DNA of 64,000 nucleotides from Legionella massiliensis (GTDB taxonomy: Bacteria; Pseudomonadota; Gammaproteobacteria; Legionellales; Legionellaceae), in NCBI RefSeq assembly GCF_000756815.1, contig NZ_CCVW01000003.1, positions 310,001 to 374,000 of the forward strand, read 5' to 3'. The notes beneath the pieces are model-generated. The model did not search any database. It was not told the origin of the DNA and saw only the letters and a program-made list of their open reading frames with translations. Position numbers and translations under genes: made by a program. Of the stretch, positions 35,202 through 43,714 are shown piece by piece; position 1 is the stretch's first letter, and the number at the start of each line of letters is the position of its first letter.

Positions 35202-35287
35202 ACGTCATCCAGAGCGCAGCGAAGGATCTCCTGAATGTGGCACCGTGCTAATCCCGGAGATCCTTCGCTGCGCTCCGGATGTCGCTG
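35202..35287. repeat. Family A palindrome
   Basis: ACGTCATCCAGAGCGCAGCG with its facing complement; the right arm has decayed at the end (GCTCCGGATGTCG). The outer ends of family B are absent here, as at 10637 and 62684. Lies between convergent genes, 20 bp after the Sel1 gene. Confidence 0.8.
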
Positions 35288-35378
35288 CGTTAGAGTGATA
35301 GGGCTGAACTATTACAACTTAAGCATGGCTGGTCTACCCCCTCGATCTTGCCAGATTCGGCACAATGACAGCATTAAA

Positions 35379-36857
35379 CTAATTATTTTTTCCTGTACTT
35401 GGTGCCAAAGGAGTAACCTCATTTGAGTGAGTTGAGGGCCCCCCCGCCCCCATTGCATTAATTGCAGAGACTGTAAAGGTATAAGCAGTATCATTGTTAA
35501 GCCCCTTTATAGTAGTGGTTAAAGCATTGCTCTTGAAGGTTATTGCTACCTGAGCTTTCGTTCCGATATAGGGAGTAATTAGATAGCTAGTAATCGCTGC
35601 GCCGCCATCAGTTGTTGGCTTGGTCCAATTGAGAAGAGCCGCAGCATTAGTTGCTGCAGCAGTTACACTCTCAGGAGCACTTGGCCGGGTTGCGGGGGTT
35701 GTTGGACCAGAAGGAAAGGAGTCAGGTCCCATACCAATTTCATTTATTGCCTTAACTGTGAACGTATAAGCTGTGCCATTTGTTAGGTTTGTAATTGCAC
35801 ACTTAGTAGCATCTTTTGCTGAGCAGGTTAGGCCTGCTGGTGATGAAGTAGCAATATAGCCTGTAATTTTAGAGCCGCCATCATTTGCCGGCGGTGTCCA
35901 GCTTAGGGTTACAGTTGAATTTGCTGGCTGAGTAGTAATATTGGTTGGAGCATTAGGTACTGTCTTAGCAATTGCGCTAAAGATCACTAAGCAGGCTGTT
36001 GTTATCGCCCCAGTAGTATAAGTATTCTCATGCCAAGAGCCGGCAGGGCAGTTGCCACTAACTTCTGGCGATAAATTGTATTTTGAGTCTGCACTGACTG
36101 TGAATGCTTGTTTCCCCTCATATTGGACTAAGACTGATGATGGACTTACTTTTAGATTCTCGCCAGAGGTTGATAGAGCATAACTGTTTATTAGGGCTTT
36201 GAAATTCAAGGTGCAGGGATAAGTCACTGCTCCGGTGGTGTAATTGTTACCAGACCAAGAGCCTTTCATACAATTCCCGCCAGTCTCTTGGTCAAGGGTA
36301 TAACCTGGATTGGCAGTTACTATGAAAGTTTGTGTCGCTCCATAGGAGACAGTTTGTATGGTATTAGGCAAGAAATGCTCATGTTCATCACCACTAACAG
36401 TTATTCTAACAGTGGACGGCGGAGGATTATTCTCTTTTATAATATTGAGCTCATTGCCAGCAGATGGGCCTGCGCAATAAAGTGGATTGGCTGGGCTGCT
36501 GCAAATAAGAGGCCCCCCAATTAGATTGGTCTTTAATTCATTAGCCACAATTTGCAATTTAAGTAAACAACTAGATCCTGGTTTTAGAGTAAAGGGTTTG
36601 CTACATAAACCGGGTCCTGTAGCCTGAGTTAAGCCAAAGGGGGCATTAACCAAACCACTGTTTTTTAGAAGATTAGGCGAATTATTAGATATGCGATAAC
36701 TTGCTGTAACGATCTGCCCAGAATAAATTACTGCTGGGGCTTTTACTATCGGAGTTACTAAAAACATTGGTAGTACTACAGGTTCGTCCTCAGAATAGCT
36801 GCTGCAGTTATGCGTTAACAGGATTGAGGCTAATAGAACTTGTATGCCATGTCTCAT
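35379..36857 (-). CDS. Exported fibronectin type III repeat protein
   Basis: 492 residues with an N-terminal signal peptide (RHGIQVLLASILLTHNCSS). Residues about 30-130 are a beta-rich domain with paired Cys. Two copies of a ~75-residue module follow (130-290), each with GGNCMKGSWSGNNYTTGAVT or SGNCPAGSWHENTYTTGAIT and a shared Cys pattern. Two fibronectin type III domains complete it (about 295-485; PNAPTNITTQPANSTVTLSW and PSAPESVTAAATNAAALLNW). Probably secreted or surface-bound. It lies 207 bp downstream of gspK on the same strand, so it may be a type II secretion substrate; that is inference. Confidence 0.8.
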   Translation of the reverse strand: MRHGIQVLLASILLTHNCSSYSEDEPVVLPMFLVTPIVKAPAVIYSGQIVTASYRISNNSPNLLKNSGLVNAPFGLTQATGPGLCSKPFTLKPGSSCLLKLQIVANELKTNLIGGPLICSSPANPLYCAGPSAGNELNIIKENNPPPSTVRITVSGDEHEHFLPNTIQTVSYGATQTFIVTANPGYTLDQETGGNCMKGSWSGNNYTTGAVTYPCTLNFKALINSYALSTSGENLKVSPSSVLVQYEGKQAFTVSADSKYNLSPEVSGNCPAGSWHENTYTTGAITTACLVIFSAIAKTVPNAPTNITTQPANSTVTLSWTPPANDGGSKITGYIATSSPAGLTCSAKDATKCAITNLTNGTAYTFTVKAINEIGMGPDSFPSGPTTPATRPSAPESVTAAATNAAALLNWTKPTTDGGAAITSYLITPYIGTKAQVAITFKSNALTTTIKGLNNDTAYTFTVSAINAMGAGGPSTHSNEVTPLAPSTGKNN

Positions 36858-36950
36858 TTTTCATCATCCCTATGACTGTTTTTAAATAGAATAAACTAAA
36901 ATCATCCTAATCCGAATTTCTACGACTTTTAAGAATACCTCTGCCATCGC

Positions 36951-37036
36951 CCTCACTCTCCTCCAAGGAGTCGAAGTCCCCAGATTTTTCCCTTCTCCTC
37001 TTGGAGGGGAGAAGGTGCCCGAAGGGCGGATGAGGG
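36951..37036. repeat. CTCATCCGCCC-type palindromic repeat
   Basis: CCTCACTCTCCTCCAAGGAG at the left and GGAGAAGGTGCCCGAAGGGC to TGAGGGG at the right. Imperfect arms around a short AT loop. Full copies at 46860-46965 and 55261-55366; half copies at 30700 and 42765. It lies between the T2SS genes and the fibronectin gene. Confidence 0.65.
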
Positions 37037-37064
37037 GTTAATAAAAGCTTCATTCAACAACTAC

Positions 37065-38006
37065 TCATTCAAAAGAATTCAAACCTTCACTAATTAAACT
37101 CACTGTAATTTTGCCTTGTTTATCTTTTTCGCGCTTGAGTACTGAGTATCTAGTAAGACTTAAATTTTCTGTGTGGACGTTGGAAATACTCAGGTAGTAC
37201 TTACTTTCAATAGTGACTTGTTCACTACGGATATGCAGTTTTTCTAACAGAGGATTAATTTTAGTGAGATCCTGAATGCCTTTTTTACCGCGAGCGGCAA
37301 TTAACTCATCAACCTGACTGCCAGTTAAACCCATCCCTAAGGACATCAAAACAGGTTTGGAGGCTGTATTAATATTAATCGGTGTTACCTCGGGTAGGGT
37401 GGTCAGATAATCTTTTAAGCTCAGATAAAGTTTGGCACTTACCCCTGAAAGCAGTCTGAACTCAGAAATATTTACCATAAATTGATGAGCAGGATAATAG
37501 GGCGGTTTTTGTTTTAGATAGTAGCTAAGATCGACATCAGCCTGCCCTGGTTGATAAGGGCTTATCCAACTAATCAGGGAGGCAGTCAATGCATTCCGCT
37601 GATTTTGTTCCAGTTTTGCGGCAATATTTTTAAGGAGTTCTTGAAAGGTAAATTGGTATTTTTTATCACTAACATCGTTTAAGTTGAAGCGCCCCTGTAA
37701 ATCGTAAAGTGCACCATCTATAGTAGCATCAGGATAAATGCCTTGTAGTTTTTTGGGAAAATCAGCTAACTTCCCTGAGTTATCGCTATGTGTAAACTTG
37801 AGCTTAGGAGCCGATATCTCAGTTAGAGCCCAAAATGCAACAGCTTGCGAGGCAAGGTTCAGCTTATCACCGTTAATAGTCAGTCTTGTGCGATAAATAT
37901 CTAATTGCAAGCGGGTACTCATCGCTGTTGCTACGATGGCTACCAGCGTCATGATGAATAAGGCCGAAATGAGGGCTGTTCCTTTATCTCTTCTTTTAAC
38001 CTGCAT
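37065..38006 (-). CDS. gspK: Type II secretion minor pseudopilin GspK (LspK)
   Basis: 313 residues from ATG 38006, which overlaps the gspJ stop; a start 7 codons earlier (38027) is also possible but has no ribosome site. The prepilin leader MQVKRRDKG is cut before TALISALFIMTLVAIV, and Glu+5 is missing as is usual for GspK. The large globular insert with DLQGRFNLNDV and ININTAS is typical. GspK sits with GspI and GspJ at the tip of the pseudopilus. Last gene of the gspF-K block. Confidence 0.93.
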   Translation of the reverse strand: MQVKRRDKGTALISALFIMTLVAIVATAMSTRLQLDIYRTRLTINGDKLNLASQAVAFWALTEISAPKLKFTHSDNSGKLADFPKKLQGIYPDATIDGALYDLQGRFNLNDVSDKKYQFTFQELLKNIAAKLEQNQRNALTASLISWISPYQPGQADVDLSYYLKQKPPYYPAHQFMVNISEFRLLSGVSAKLYLSLKDYLTTLPEVTPININTASKPVLMSLGMGLTGSQVDELIAARGKKGIQDLTKINPLLEKLHIRSEQVTIESKYYLSISNVHTENLSLTRYSVLKREKDKQGKITVSLISEGLNSFE

Positions 38007-38607
38007 ATAAGGCCCCCGGAATGACAAAGAGATAGTTCAATTTTCCCCATTCCAACTTAAGATTCATTTGAATAGCCTTGGGCATGGGTTCTACTTTTTG
38101 ATTAGCTTGAACGGCATTCGCATGCCATTCTTTTAAAGACTGTAAGTTATTATTTAGATAAGCGAAATCGCAGCCTGAAATCTGATCAATTAATACCTTA
38201 TCCTCATAGGAATTACGGCTTGTCGTGTCGAGAGTAGGCCAGCTACGTCGAACAAGTTTATTCCCTTTACATAAGATAGCTACCCGTTGGAGAATACTTT
38301 GCTTGTTAATGCTACCGGGGTTAGCAATCCCCGTTCGAGTAAATTCAAAATACTGCGACTCGCCGATAAAGGCTGGATAGACATGCGATTCATCGTTACG
38401 GACATCTCTTAAAATAATTTGTTGTGTATCCCGTTCAAGCAAGATGAGGGCTAATTGCAAAGAATTGAGCCGCTCTGTTTGTTCGGTAAGGCGGGTCTTG
38501 GTATTGAAGGTTTGGTAAAGGGTCGATGAGGTAATCGTTGCAATAATCGCAAAAACCGCAAGGGCTATTAAAATTTCCAGAAGTGTGAAACCCGCTATTT
38601 TCTTCAT
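37996..38607 (-). CDS. gspJ: Type II secretion minor pseudopilin GspJ (LspJ)
   Basis: 203 residues. The prepilin peptidase site is MKKIAG/FTLLEILIALAVFAI with Glu+5. The globular part (ERDTQQIILRDVRNDE, FTRTG) matches GspJ. It forms the pseudopilus tip complex with GspI and GspK. The start overlaps gspI by 4 bp and the end overlaps gspK by 11 bp, which implies coupled translation. Confidence 0.93.
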   Translation of the reverse strand: MKKIAGFTLLEILIALAVFAIIATITSSTLYQTFNTKTRLTEQTERLNSLQLALILLERDTQQIILRDVRNDESHVYPAFIGESQYFEFTRTGIANPGSINKQSILQRVAILCKGNKLVRRSWPTLDTTSRNSYEDKVLIDQISGCDFAYLNNNLQSLKEWHANAVQANQKVEPMPKAIQMNLKLEWGKLNYLFVIPGALYAG

Positions 38608-38978
38608 GGATGATACCTAAAGGCAATCAGTGGATCCTGGAAGGGGCCAGCCTGATTTTTACTGACAGTGATAGTAATTTGTTCTAAAGATTTTATAGGG
38701 GTACGACTGAGTTTGGCACGCCAATACCATCGTTGGCCAAGCATTGAGGTAAGTTTTGTTACTTCCTGATTAGAGCGAATCTGCACTACATCTAGTTGAA
38801 CCATGGCCACCCCTTGCATAGCAATCCAATGACTGATCGCCTTCTCCTTTATTCGTTGGGTGTTGACCACATTCTGTGCGGTTGCTTTCAATAAAGCGGT
38901 TAGGGCAATTGCGATAACGGCCATGGCTAGCAAAACTTCTATAAGCGTAAATCCCTTTAATTTTTGCTGGTTAGTCAT
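38604..38978 (-). CDS. gspI: Type II secretion minor pseudopilin GspI (LspI)
   Basis: 124 residues. Leader MTNQQKLKG/FTLIEVLLAMAVIAIAL, then the short GspI globular domain (TQNVVNTQRIKEKAISHWIA, typical of the family). It initiates the tip complex with GspJ and GspK. One base separates it from the gspH stop and it overlaps gspJ by 4 bp. Confidence 0.93.
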   Translation of the reverse strand: MTNQQKLKGFTLIEVLLAMAVIAIALTALLKATAQNVVNTQRIKEKAISHWIAMQGVAMVQLDVVQIRSNQEVTKLTSMLGQRWYWRAKLSRTPIKSLEQITITVSKNQAGPFQDPLIAFRYHP

Positions 38979-38979
38979 C

Positions 38980-39459
38980 TTAATTTTTCGGTTGTTGTAG
39001 TTTTAATTGGCCATCTCGGTTGCTCAAGCTTGTAACGACTGAATTTCTGTTCGTGCCAAAATCAATGACAAAGCTAGATACATCGCCCGAGGCGCTAATA
39101 ATTATACTAGGGTCTTTACTATTAGATTTTCTAATACCGAGCCTCAAGTTGGCTGTCACATTGTCAGGAAAATTATGGCTGCGGAAAACATTAGAGCCGG
39201 ATATTTGCTGCCATCGACCTTGTACAAAACGATAGCTTGAATATCCAGAATTATTGATATCAATCCCCAACGTGCTTCCCTCAATGATTGCCTGCTCCTG
39301 GGCGAGCTTGATAAACGATGAGAATTGTTCTGCTGCTAAAGTAGCTCGTCGGCTTGCTCCGAAATCACCGAAAGCAAGCAGGGCAAAACCAACGGTAATG
39401 CCCATAATAATCACTACAACTAAAATTTCAATCAGGGTAAAACCACGCTTAGCGCGCAT
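38980..39459 (-). CDS. gspH: Type II secretion minor pseudopilin GspH (LspH)
   Basis: 159 residues. Leader MRAKRG/FTLIEILVVVIIMGITVGF with Glu+5, followed by ASRRATLAAEQFSSFIKLAQEQAI and a beta-rich C-terminal domain as in GspH/FimT proteins. Minor pseudopilin below the tip complex. It overlaps gspG by 11 bp. Confidence 0.92.
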   Translation of the reverse strand: MRAKRGFTLIEILVVVIIMGITVGFALLAFGDFGASRRATLAAEQFSSFIKLAQEQAIIEGSTLGIDINNSGYSSYRFVQGRWQQISGSNVFRSHNFPDNVTANLRLGIRKSNSKDPSIIISASGDVSSFVIDFGTNRNSVVTSLSNRDGQLKLQQPKN

Positions 39460-39868
39460 CCCAATTACCTATTTCCGCATTAATACCGGTTCCACCAGGC
39501 TGACCATCAGCACCATAGGTAAAGACATCAACATCACCATGCTCACCAGGATTCAAATATAAATAATCACGTCCCCAGGGATCCTTAGGTAAGGATTTCA
39601 AGTATTGCTTCCAATCGCGTGGGGCAGGGTTAGAGTTTGGCTTTTCTACCAAAGCGACTAGACCCTGATCGGTAGAGGGATAAACACCATTATCAAGTTT
39701 ATAAAGATCGAGCGCGTTCTGAATAGCGAGAACATCTTGCTTGGCTTTGACAACTCGCGCTTCATCTGGACGACTGATAATCTTGGGAACTACGATGGAT
39801 GCAAGAATTCCTAAAATCACCACAACAACCATAATTTCAATTAAAGAAAAACCACTTTGCTTACTCAT
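39449..39868 (-). CDS. gspG: Type II secretion major pseudopilin GspG (LspG)
   Basis: 139 residues from ATG 39868 (GAGG upstream); ATG 39880 adds four residues. MSKQSG/FSLIEIMVVVVILGILASIVVP is the class III leader and N-terminal helix. The rest (DALDLYKLDNGVYPSTDQGL-type segment, DPWGRDYLYLNPGEHGDVDVFTYGADG) is the conserved calcium-binding fold of the major pseudopilin that builds the periplasmic pseudopilus. The leader is processed by a prepilin peptidase not encoded here. Confidence 0.95.
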   Translation of the reverse strand: MSKQSGFSLIEIMVVVVILGILASIVVPKIISRPDEARVVKAKQDVLAIQNALDLYKLDNGVYPSTDQGLVALVEKPNSNPAPRDWKQYLKSLPKDPWGRDYLYLNPGEHGDVDVFTYGADGQPGGTGINAEIGNWDAR

Positions 39869-39910
39869 TAAAAACCTCATCCAAAAATAATATCGCTGTC
39901 GATTCTACTA

Positions 39911-41110
39911 CTATCCAACCAGTTGTTCCATGGAGAAAACAGGTAAGAGTGTAGCCAAAACAATAAACAGCACGACAGCCCCCATGAAAAGTATGACTAA
40001 CGGCTCAAGAAGGGTTAAGGCCGTGTCGATCAAGCGTTTCACTTCATTATCCATGTGGGAAGCAGCTTTTTCCATCATCGAGGCAATTTGTCCGCTTTTC
40101 TCGCCACTGGCTATCAAATGAACCGCCATTGGATTTAAGAAACCTGTATCCTTTAAAGACTGACTGATTGCAGCACCTTCACGAACGCGGTTAGCTGCGA
40201 TGTCAAAGGCATTGCGCATTATTAGATTGGTAAGCAGGCTTGCGGAAACGCGCATCGTCTCAAGAACACTCACACCTGCAGCAAATAATATTCCAAAGGT
40301 ATGGATATAGCGGGCGACGTTTACCGAGCGTACCAGGTAGGAAGTGATAGGTAGCTTGAGTAAAATCTTATGCCAGACGGTGCGTACTTTTAGATTAGCC
40401 AGGCTTTTTTTGAAGCCTGCTAGCAAGGCAACAAAAACGCCTAGGATGATGAGTCCATAAGACTTAATCAGGTCACTCAGGGTAATAAGAACTTGGGTCA
40501 TCGCCGGAAGCGATTGGCCGCTACTGCTAAAAACCTCAATGATTTTTGGTACTACAAAAGCTAACAGGAAACTGATAATGCCTGTTGAAACAACAATCAT
40601 TAAAATAGGGTAGATTAGTGCCTGTTGAATTTTTTGCTTTGTACCTTGCTGGTTTTCCGTATAATCAGCAAGTTTTTCCAAGACTAAATCTAAGCGCCCC
40701 GTTTGTTCACCAGCACCAACTGTAGCCCGATACAATTCAGGAAAGGCATTGGGAAACTCACCCATAGCCTGCGCCAGAGCATAACCTTCAAGCACTTTTG
40801 AGCGAACACCAATGATCAAACCACGAACCCTGTCTTTTTCTGTTTGTTCACTCACCCCGCGAAGAGATTCTTCAACAGGAATACCTGCTGCGAGCAGGGT
40901 TGCTAATTGGCGAGTTAGCAAAGCCAGGTCCTGTGCTGAGATCTTATCTTTTTTACGGGATTGTTGTTGCTTAGCCAGAGGACGAATATGAGTAGGAACG
41001 AGACCTTGTTCACGCAATAGTTGTCGTGCTTGTCGTTCGGAATCGGCTTCGATGACCCCTTTGCTAGAACTGCCAGATTTATTCAACGCTTGATACTGGT
41101 AGGCACCCAT
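39911..41110 (-). CDS. gspF: Type II secretion inner-membrane platform protein GspF (LspF)
   Basis: 399 residues, normal length. Two GspF domains (about 70-195 and 270-395), each with the GxL-type helices, and three membrane segments (about 170, 220 and 375). The N-terminal YQYQALNKSG and EADSERQARQLLREQGLVP are typical. It anchors the GspE ATPase and pseudopilus assembly. First gene of the block; the gap to divergent glnA is 99 bp. In Legionella this six-gene block is known to stand apart from lspDE, lspC and lspLM. Confidence 0.95.
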   Translation of the reverse strand: MGAYQYQALNKSGSSSKGVIEADSERQARQLLREQGLVPTHIRPLAKQQQSRKKDKISAQDLALLTRQLATLLAAGIPVEESLRGVSEQTEKDRVRGLIIGVRSKVLEGYALAQAMGEFPNAFPELYRATVGAGEQTGRLDLVLEKLADYTENQQGTKQKIQQALIYPILMIVVSTGIISFLLAFVVPKIIEVFSSSGQSLPAMTQVLITLSDLIKSYGLIILGVFVALLAGFKKSLANLKVRTVWHKILLKLPITSYLVRSVNVARYIHTFGILFAAGVSVLETMRVSASLLTNLIMRNAFDIAANRVREGAAISQSLKDTGFLNPMAVHLIASGEKSGQIASMMEKAASHMDNEVKRLIDTALTLLEPLVILFMGAVVLFIVLATLLPVFSMEQLVG

Positions 41111-41139
41111 AAGAATTACATTCAGTTTTAATAAGATTT

Positions 41140-41157
41140 AGTTTAATCTATTAAACT
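41140..41157. promoter_or_regulatory. 18-bp palindrome between gspF and glnA
   Basis: AGTTTAAT-CT-ATTAAACT is a perfect 8-bp inverted repeat in the middle of the divergent gap. Its position suits an operator acting on either gene. I do not recognise the binding protein. Confidence 0.35.
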
Positions 41158-41209
41158 TCACAAGTCACTTGGGCCAGACTTGCTTACTAGTCAATCTTGG
41201 AGATGATCA

Positions 41210-42619
41210 ATGAGTAACAGTGTAGTGCATGCGGCAATTAAAGAACATGATGCTAAATTTATTGACTTACGTTTCACCGACACGCGTGGAAAAGAACAGC
41301 ATATTACGGTTCCTATATCGGCTATTGATGATGATTTCATCGAAAATGGCAAAATGTTTGATGGTTCCTCAATCAAAGGTTGGCAAAAAATCCATCAGTC
41401 AGACTTAGCACTTATTCCTGATTTAGATACAATTCTTCCTGATCCTTTTTATCAAGATAATACCCTGATCATCCGTTGTAATGTTGTCGATCCCCAAACA
41501 ACCCTTGGCTATGATCGCGACCCTCGATCTATTGCAAGGCGTGCGGAGGCTTATCTGCAGTCAACAGGGATTGCTGATAAAGCCTTTTTTGGTCCTGAGC
41601 CAGAATTCTTTATCTTTGACGATGTTCGTTCTGAAATCGGCATGCGCGGTGCCTTTTACCAGCTTGATTCTGCAGAAGGGCATTGGAACTCAGGGAAAAT
41701 AATGGAAGGCGGTAATATTGGCCATAGACCTAGCGTCAAAGGGGGATATTTCCCAGTTCCACCCGTTGATTCTTCACAGGATATTCGTTCAGCTATCTGT
41801 TTGACCCTGGAAGCTTTGGGAATGGTTGTTGAGGCTCATCATCATGAGGTAGCAACAGCTAACCAATGTGAAGTCGCCACCCGCTTTAATTCTTTAACCA
41901 AGAAAGCAGACGAATTACAGATTTTAAAATATGTTGTGCAAAACGTGGCGCATAATTACGGCAAAACTGCGACCTTTATGCCCAAGCCTTTAGTTGGTGA
42001 CAATGGTAATGGTATGCATTGCCATCAATCGCTAATGAAAGATGGCGTGAATCTTTTTGCCGGCGACCAATATGCAGGTTTATCTGAGACTGCTCTTTAT
42101 TATATTGGTGGCATTATTAAACACGCGCGGGCATTAAATGCTTTTACTAACCCTGCAACTAACAGTTATAAGCGCTTGGTTCCTGGTTTTGAGGCGCCTG
42201 TTTTATTAGCCTATTCAGCACGTAATCGTTCAGCTGCCATTCGTATTCCACACGTTAGTAGCCCCAAAGCTCGCCGTATCGAAGTCCGATTTCCTGACCC
42301 AATGGCTAATCCCTATCTGGCTTTCTCGGCAATGATGATGGCTGGACTAGATGGAATTCAAAAGAAAATACATCCTGGTCAACCGATGGATAAGGATTTA
42401 TACGATTTACCACCAGAGGAATTAGTTGATGTACCGACTGTTTGTAATTCTCTGGAACAAGCGATGCAATATCTCAAAGAAGGGCATGAGTTCTTATTAC
42501 AGGGCGATGTGTTCTCGAAAGATTTTATTAATTCTTACATTGCACTGAAGGAAGAGGAAATTCAAATGTTACGCATGCTGCCACATCCATTTGAGTTTGA
42601 ATTGTATTATAGCCTTTAA
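41210..42619 (+). CDS. glnA: Glutamine synthetase type I
   Basis: 469 residues. NGMHCHQSL and [10 protein letters not shown] are the ammonium/glutamate and ATP-site signatures, with [12 protein letters not shown] in between. The adenylylation loop [10 protein letters not shown] places the modifiable Tyr at 398 (397 without Met), so this is the beta-subtype controlled by GlnE. It makes glutamine from glutamate, ammonia and ATP as a dodecamer in the cytosol. GGAG lies about 8 bp before ATG 41210. Monocistronic. No clear sigma-54 site was found upstream. Confidence 0.97.
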   Translation: MSNSVVHAAIKEHDAKFIDLRFTDTRGKEQHITVPISAIDDDFIENGKMFDGSSIKGWQKIHQSDLALIPDLDTILPDPFYQDNTLIIRCNVVDPQTTLGYDRDPRSIARRAEAYLQSTGIADKAFFGPEPEFFIFDDVRSEIGMRGAFYQLDSAEGHWNSGKIMEGGNIGHRPSVKGGYFPVPPVDSSQDIRSAICLTLEALGMVVEAHHHEVATANQCEVATRFNSLTKKADELQILKYVVQNVAHNYGKTATFMPKPLVGDNGNGMHCHQSLMKDGVNLFAGDQYAGLSETALYYIGGIIKHARALNAFTNPATNSYKRLVPGFEAPVLLAYSARNRSAAIRIPHVSSPKARRIEVRFPDPMANPYLAFSAMMMAGLDGIQKKIHPGQPMDKDLYDLPPEELVDVPTVCNSLEQAMQYLKEGHEFLLQGDVFSKDFINSYIALKEEEIQMLRMLPHPFEFELYYSL

Positions 42620-42764
42620 TCTAAACACACATGCTGGGCTTAATAGCCATAGCCGTCAGGCTAAGTTTCTCATGCCTACGTACTGCGGCTAGACATGCCC
42701 CCAAAGAGGTTGAGCAACGCAGCCCCTTTGGGGCAAATATCAGAAAGGAACTTCGAACCAACAG

Positions 42765-42812
42765 CCCCTCATCCGTCCTTCGGGCACCTTCTCCCCGCTC
42801 GCGGGGAGAAGG
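42765..42812. repeat. Half copy of CTCATCCGCCC-type repeat
   Basis: CCCCTCATCCGTCCTTCGGG to CGGGGAGAAGGG: the left arm and loop of the family seen in full at 46860 and 55261. The rest of the 42620-42988 gap has no gene; about 20 bp of CCAAAGAGG..CCTTTGGGG inverted repeat lies at 42700-42732. Confidence 0.6.
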
Positions 42813-42988
42813 GACTCTTTTTCCTCCTTTTGCCCTTCAGGGGCTTTGTTGAATAAATCATGAGTGTTCAGCATTATTAAAAATTCACAAGCGCCATCTC
42901 TAACATAGTAACTATGTGCAGGCCTATTAAGCTTTCTCTAAGCTAGCCTTGTCATGATAAACGAGAGTTTATTGATAAGGACTTAATT

Positions 42989-43612
42989 ATGTTGAACAAA
43001 ACTGAAGCACAACCAATAAGTGTAAGATTTGTAGGCCAAGATGGTGTTGGGGTATGAACCTTAGTAAAAAAACCTCAATGGTCAGAGCACTTAAGGGTAC
43101 TTGAAGAAGACTATTTAAGACGCAAAGAAAATGATCCTAATGCAACGAGAAATTATCCAAATTCGCCCAATTTTAGCACAAGAGGATCACATCGAGAAGA
43201 ACACTAAGAATGAGGGGCGTAATGGTAATGAAGTATTTATTTTAGTTTATAGCGTTATAGATGATTCTTCTTTTGAATATATTCAGAAAATACTTCCATA
43301 CTAAAAGAACAACATAAAGACTCTAAGTTTATTATTGATGCAAATAAAGAGGAGTTAAGACTGCCTTGTCCAATTAGTAAAATTCTCAAACTTATTGACC
43401 GGGCGCAAAAATCAGATACCTATGACATGGATCTAATTAATACAATTAATTCGACTCTTCAAGAGGCTCAAACTAATTCAACTAATAAAACCTCCTTATT
43501 TTTCCAAGATAATGCTCAAGGTTTTTATTGTAGTGCGGCTCGACTCTTAAAAGGAGACATGCAAAAACTTGCACCTGATTTCCCTTCTCTAAGAGGGGCA
43601 CAACTACGGTGA
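42989..43612 (+). pseudogene. Decayed Ras/Rab-like small GTPase gene
   Basis: ATG 42989 (AAGGA upstream) encodes ISVRFVGQDGVGV before a TGA; this is a P-loop (GxxGxGK[ST]) lost through a frameshift at about 43052. Around 43225-43285 another frame reads EVFILVYSVIDDSSFEYI, the classic strand-5 and helix segment of Ras/Rab GTPases. A further frameshift near 43300 leads into KDSKFIIDANKEELRLPCPI and on to the stop at 43612. At least three frame changes or stops in ~620 bp make this a pseudogene. Legionella genomes carry many horizontally acquired Rab-like effectors, which this probably was. Confidence 0.65.
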
Positions 43613-43624
43613 GTCAAATAACCC

Positions 43625-43658
43625 AGTGAAGTTTCTGTAAGCTTACAGAAACTTCACT
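43625..43658. repeat. Perfect 34-bp palindrome
   Basis: AGTGAAGTTTCTGTAAG followed by its exact reverse complement with no loop. It stands right after the GTPase pseudogene and before the minus-strand OTU-like gene's end; a terminator or a protein-binding site are both possible. A minimal family A palindrome (43666-43693) follows. Confidence 0.8.
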
Positions 43659-43665
43659 CAATGCC

Positions 43666-43693
43666 CGTCATCCTTCGCTACGCTCAGGATGAC
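43666..43693. repeat. Minimal family A-like palindrome
   Basis: CGTCATCCTT to AGGATGACG with the interior TCGCTACGCT. It is a shortened relative of the family A units, with only the outer arm and the CGCT centre. Confidence 0.6.
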
Positions 43694-43714
43694 GAGATGT
43701 AGGCTACAGTACTA

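Noticed and set aside
35235-35426. Plus-strand open frame of 63 codons
   Set aside because: It starts in a family A palindrome and runs antisense into the fibronectin gene.
41165-41185. Possible sigma-54 promoter before glnA (TTGGGCCAGACTTGCTT)
   Set aside because: The GG and GC dinucleotides are one base too close for a -24/-12 promoter.
42631-42852. Open frame after glnA (73 codons)
   Set aside because: It runs through a CTCATCCGCCC-type repeat, has no ribosome site and no protein-like content.
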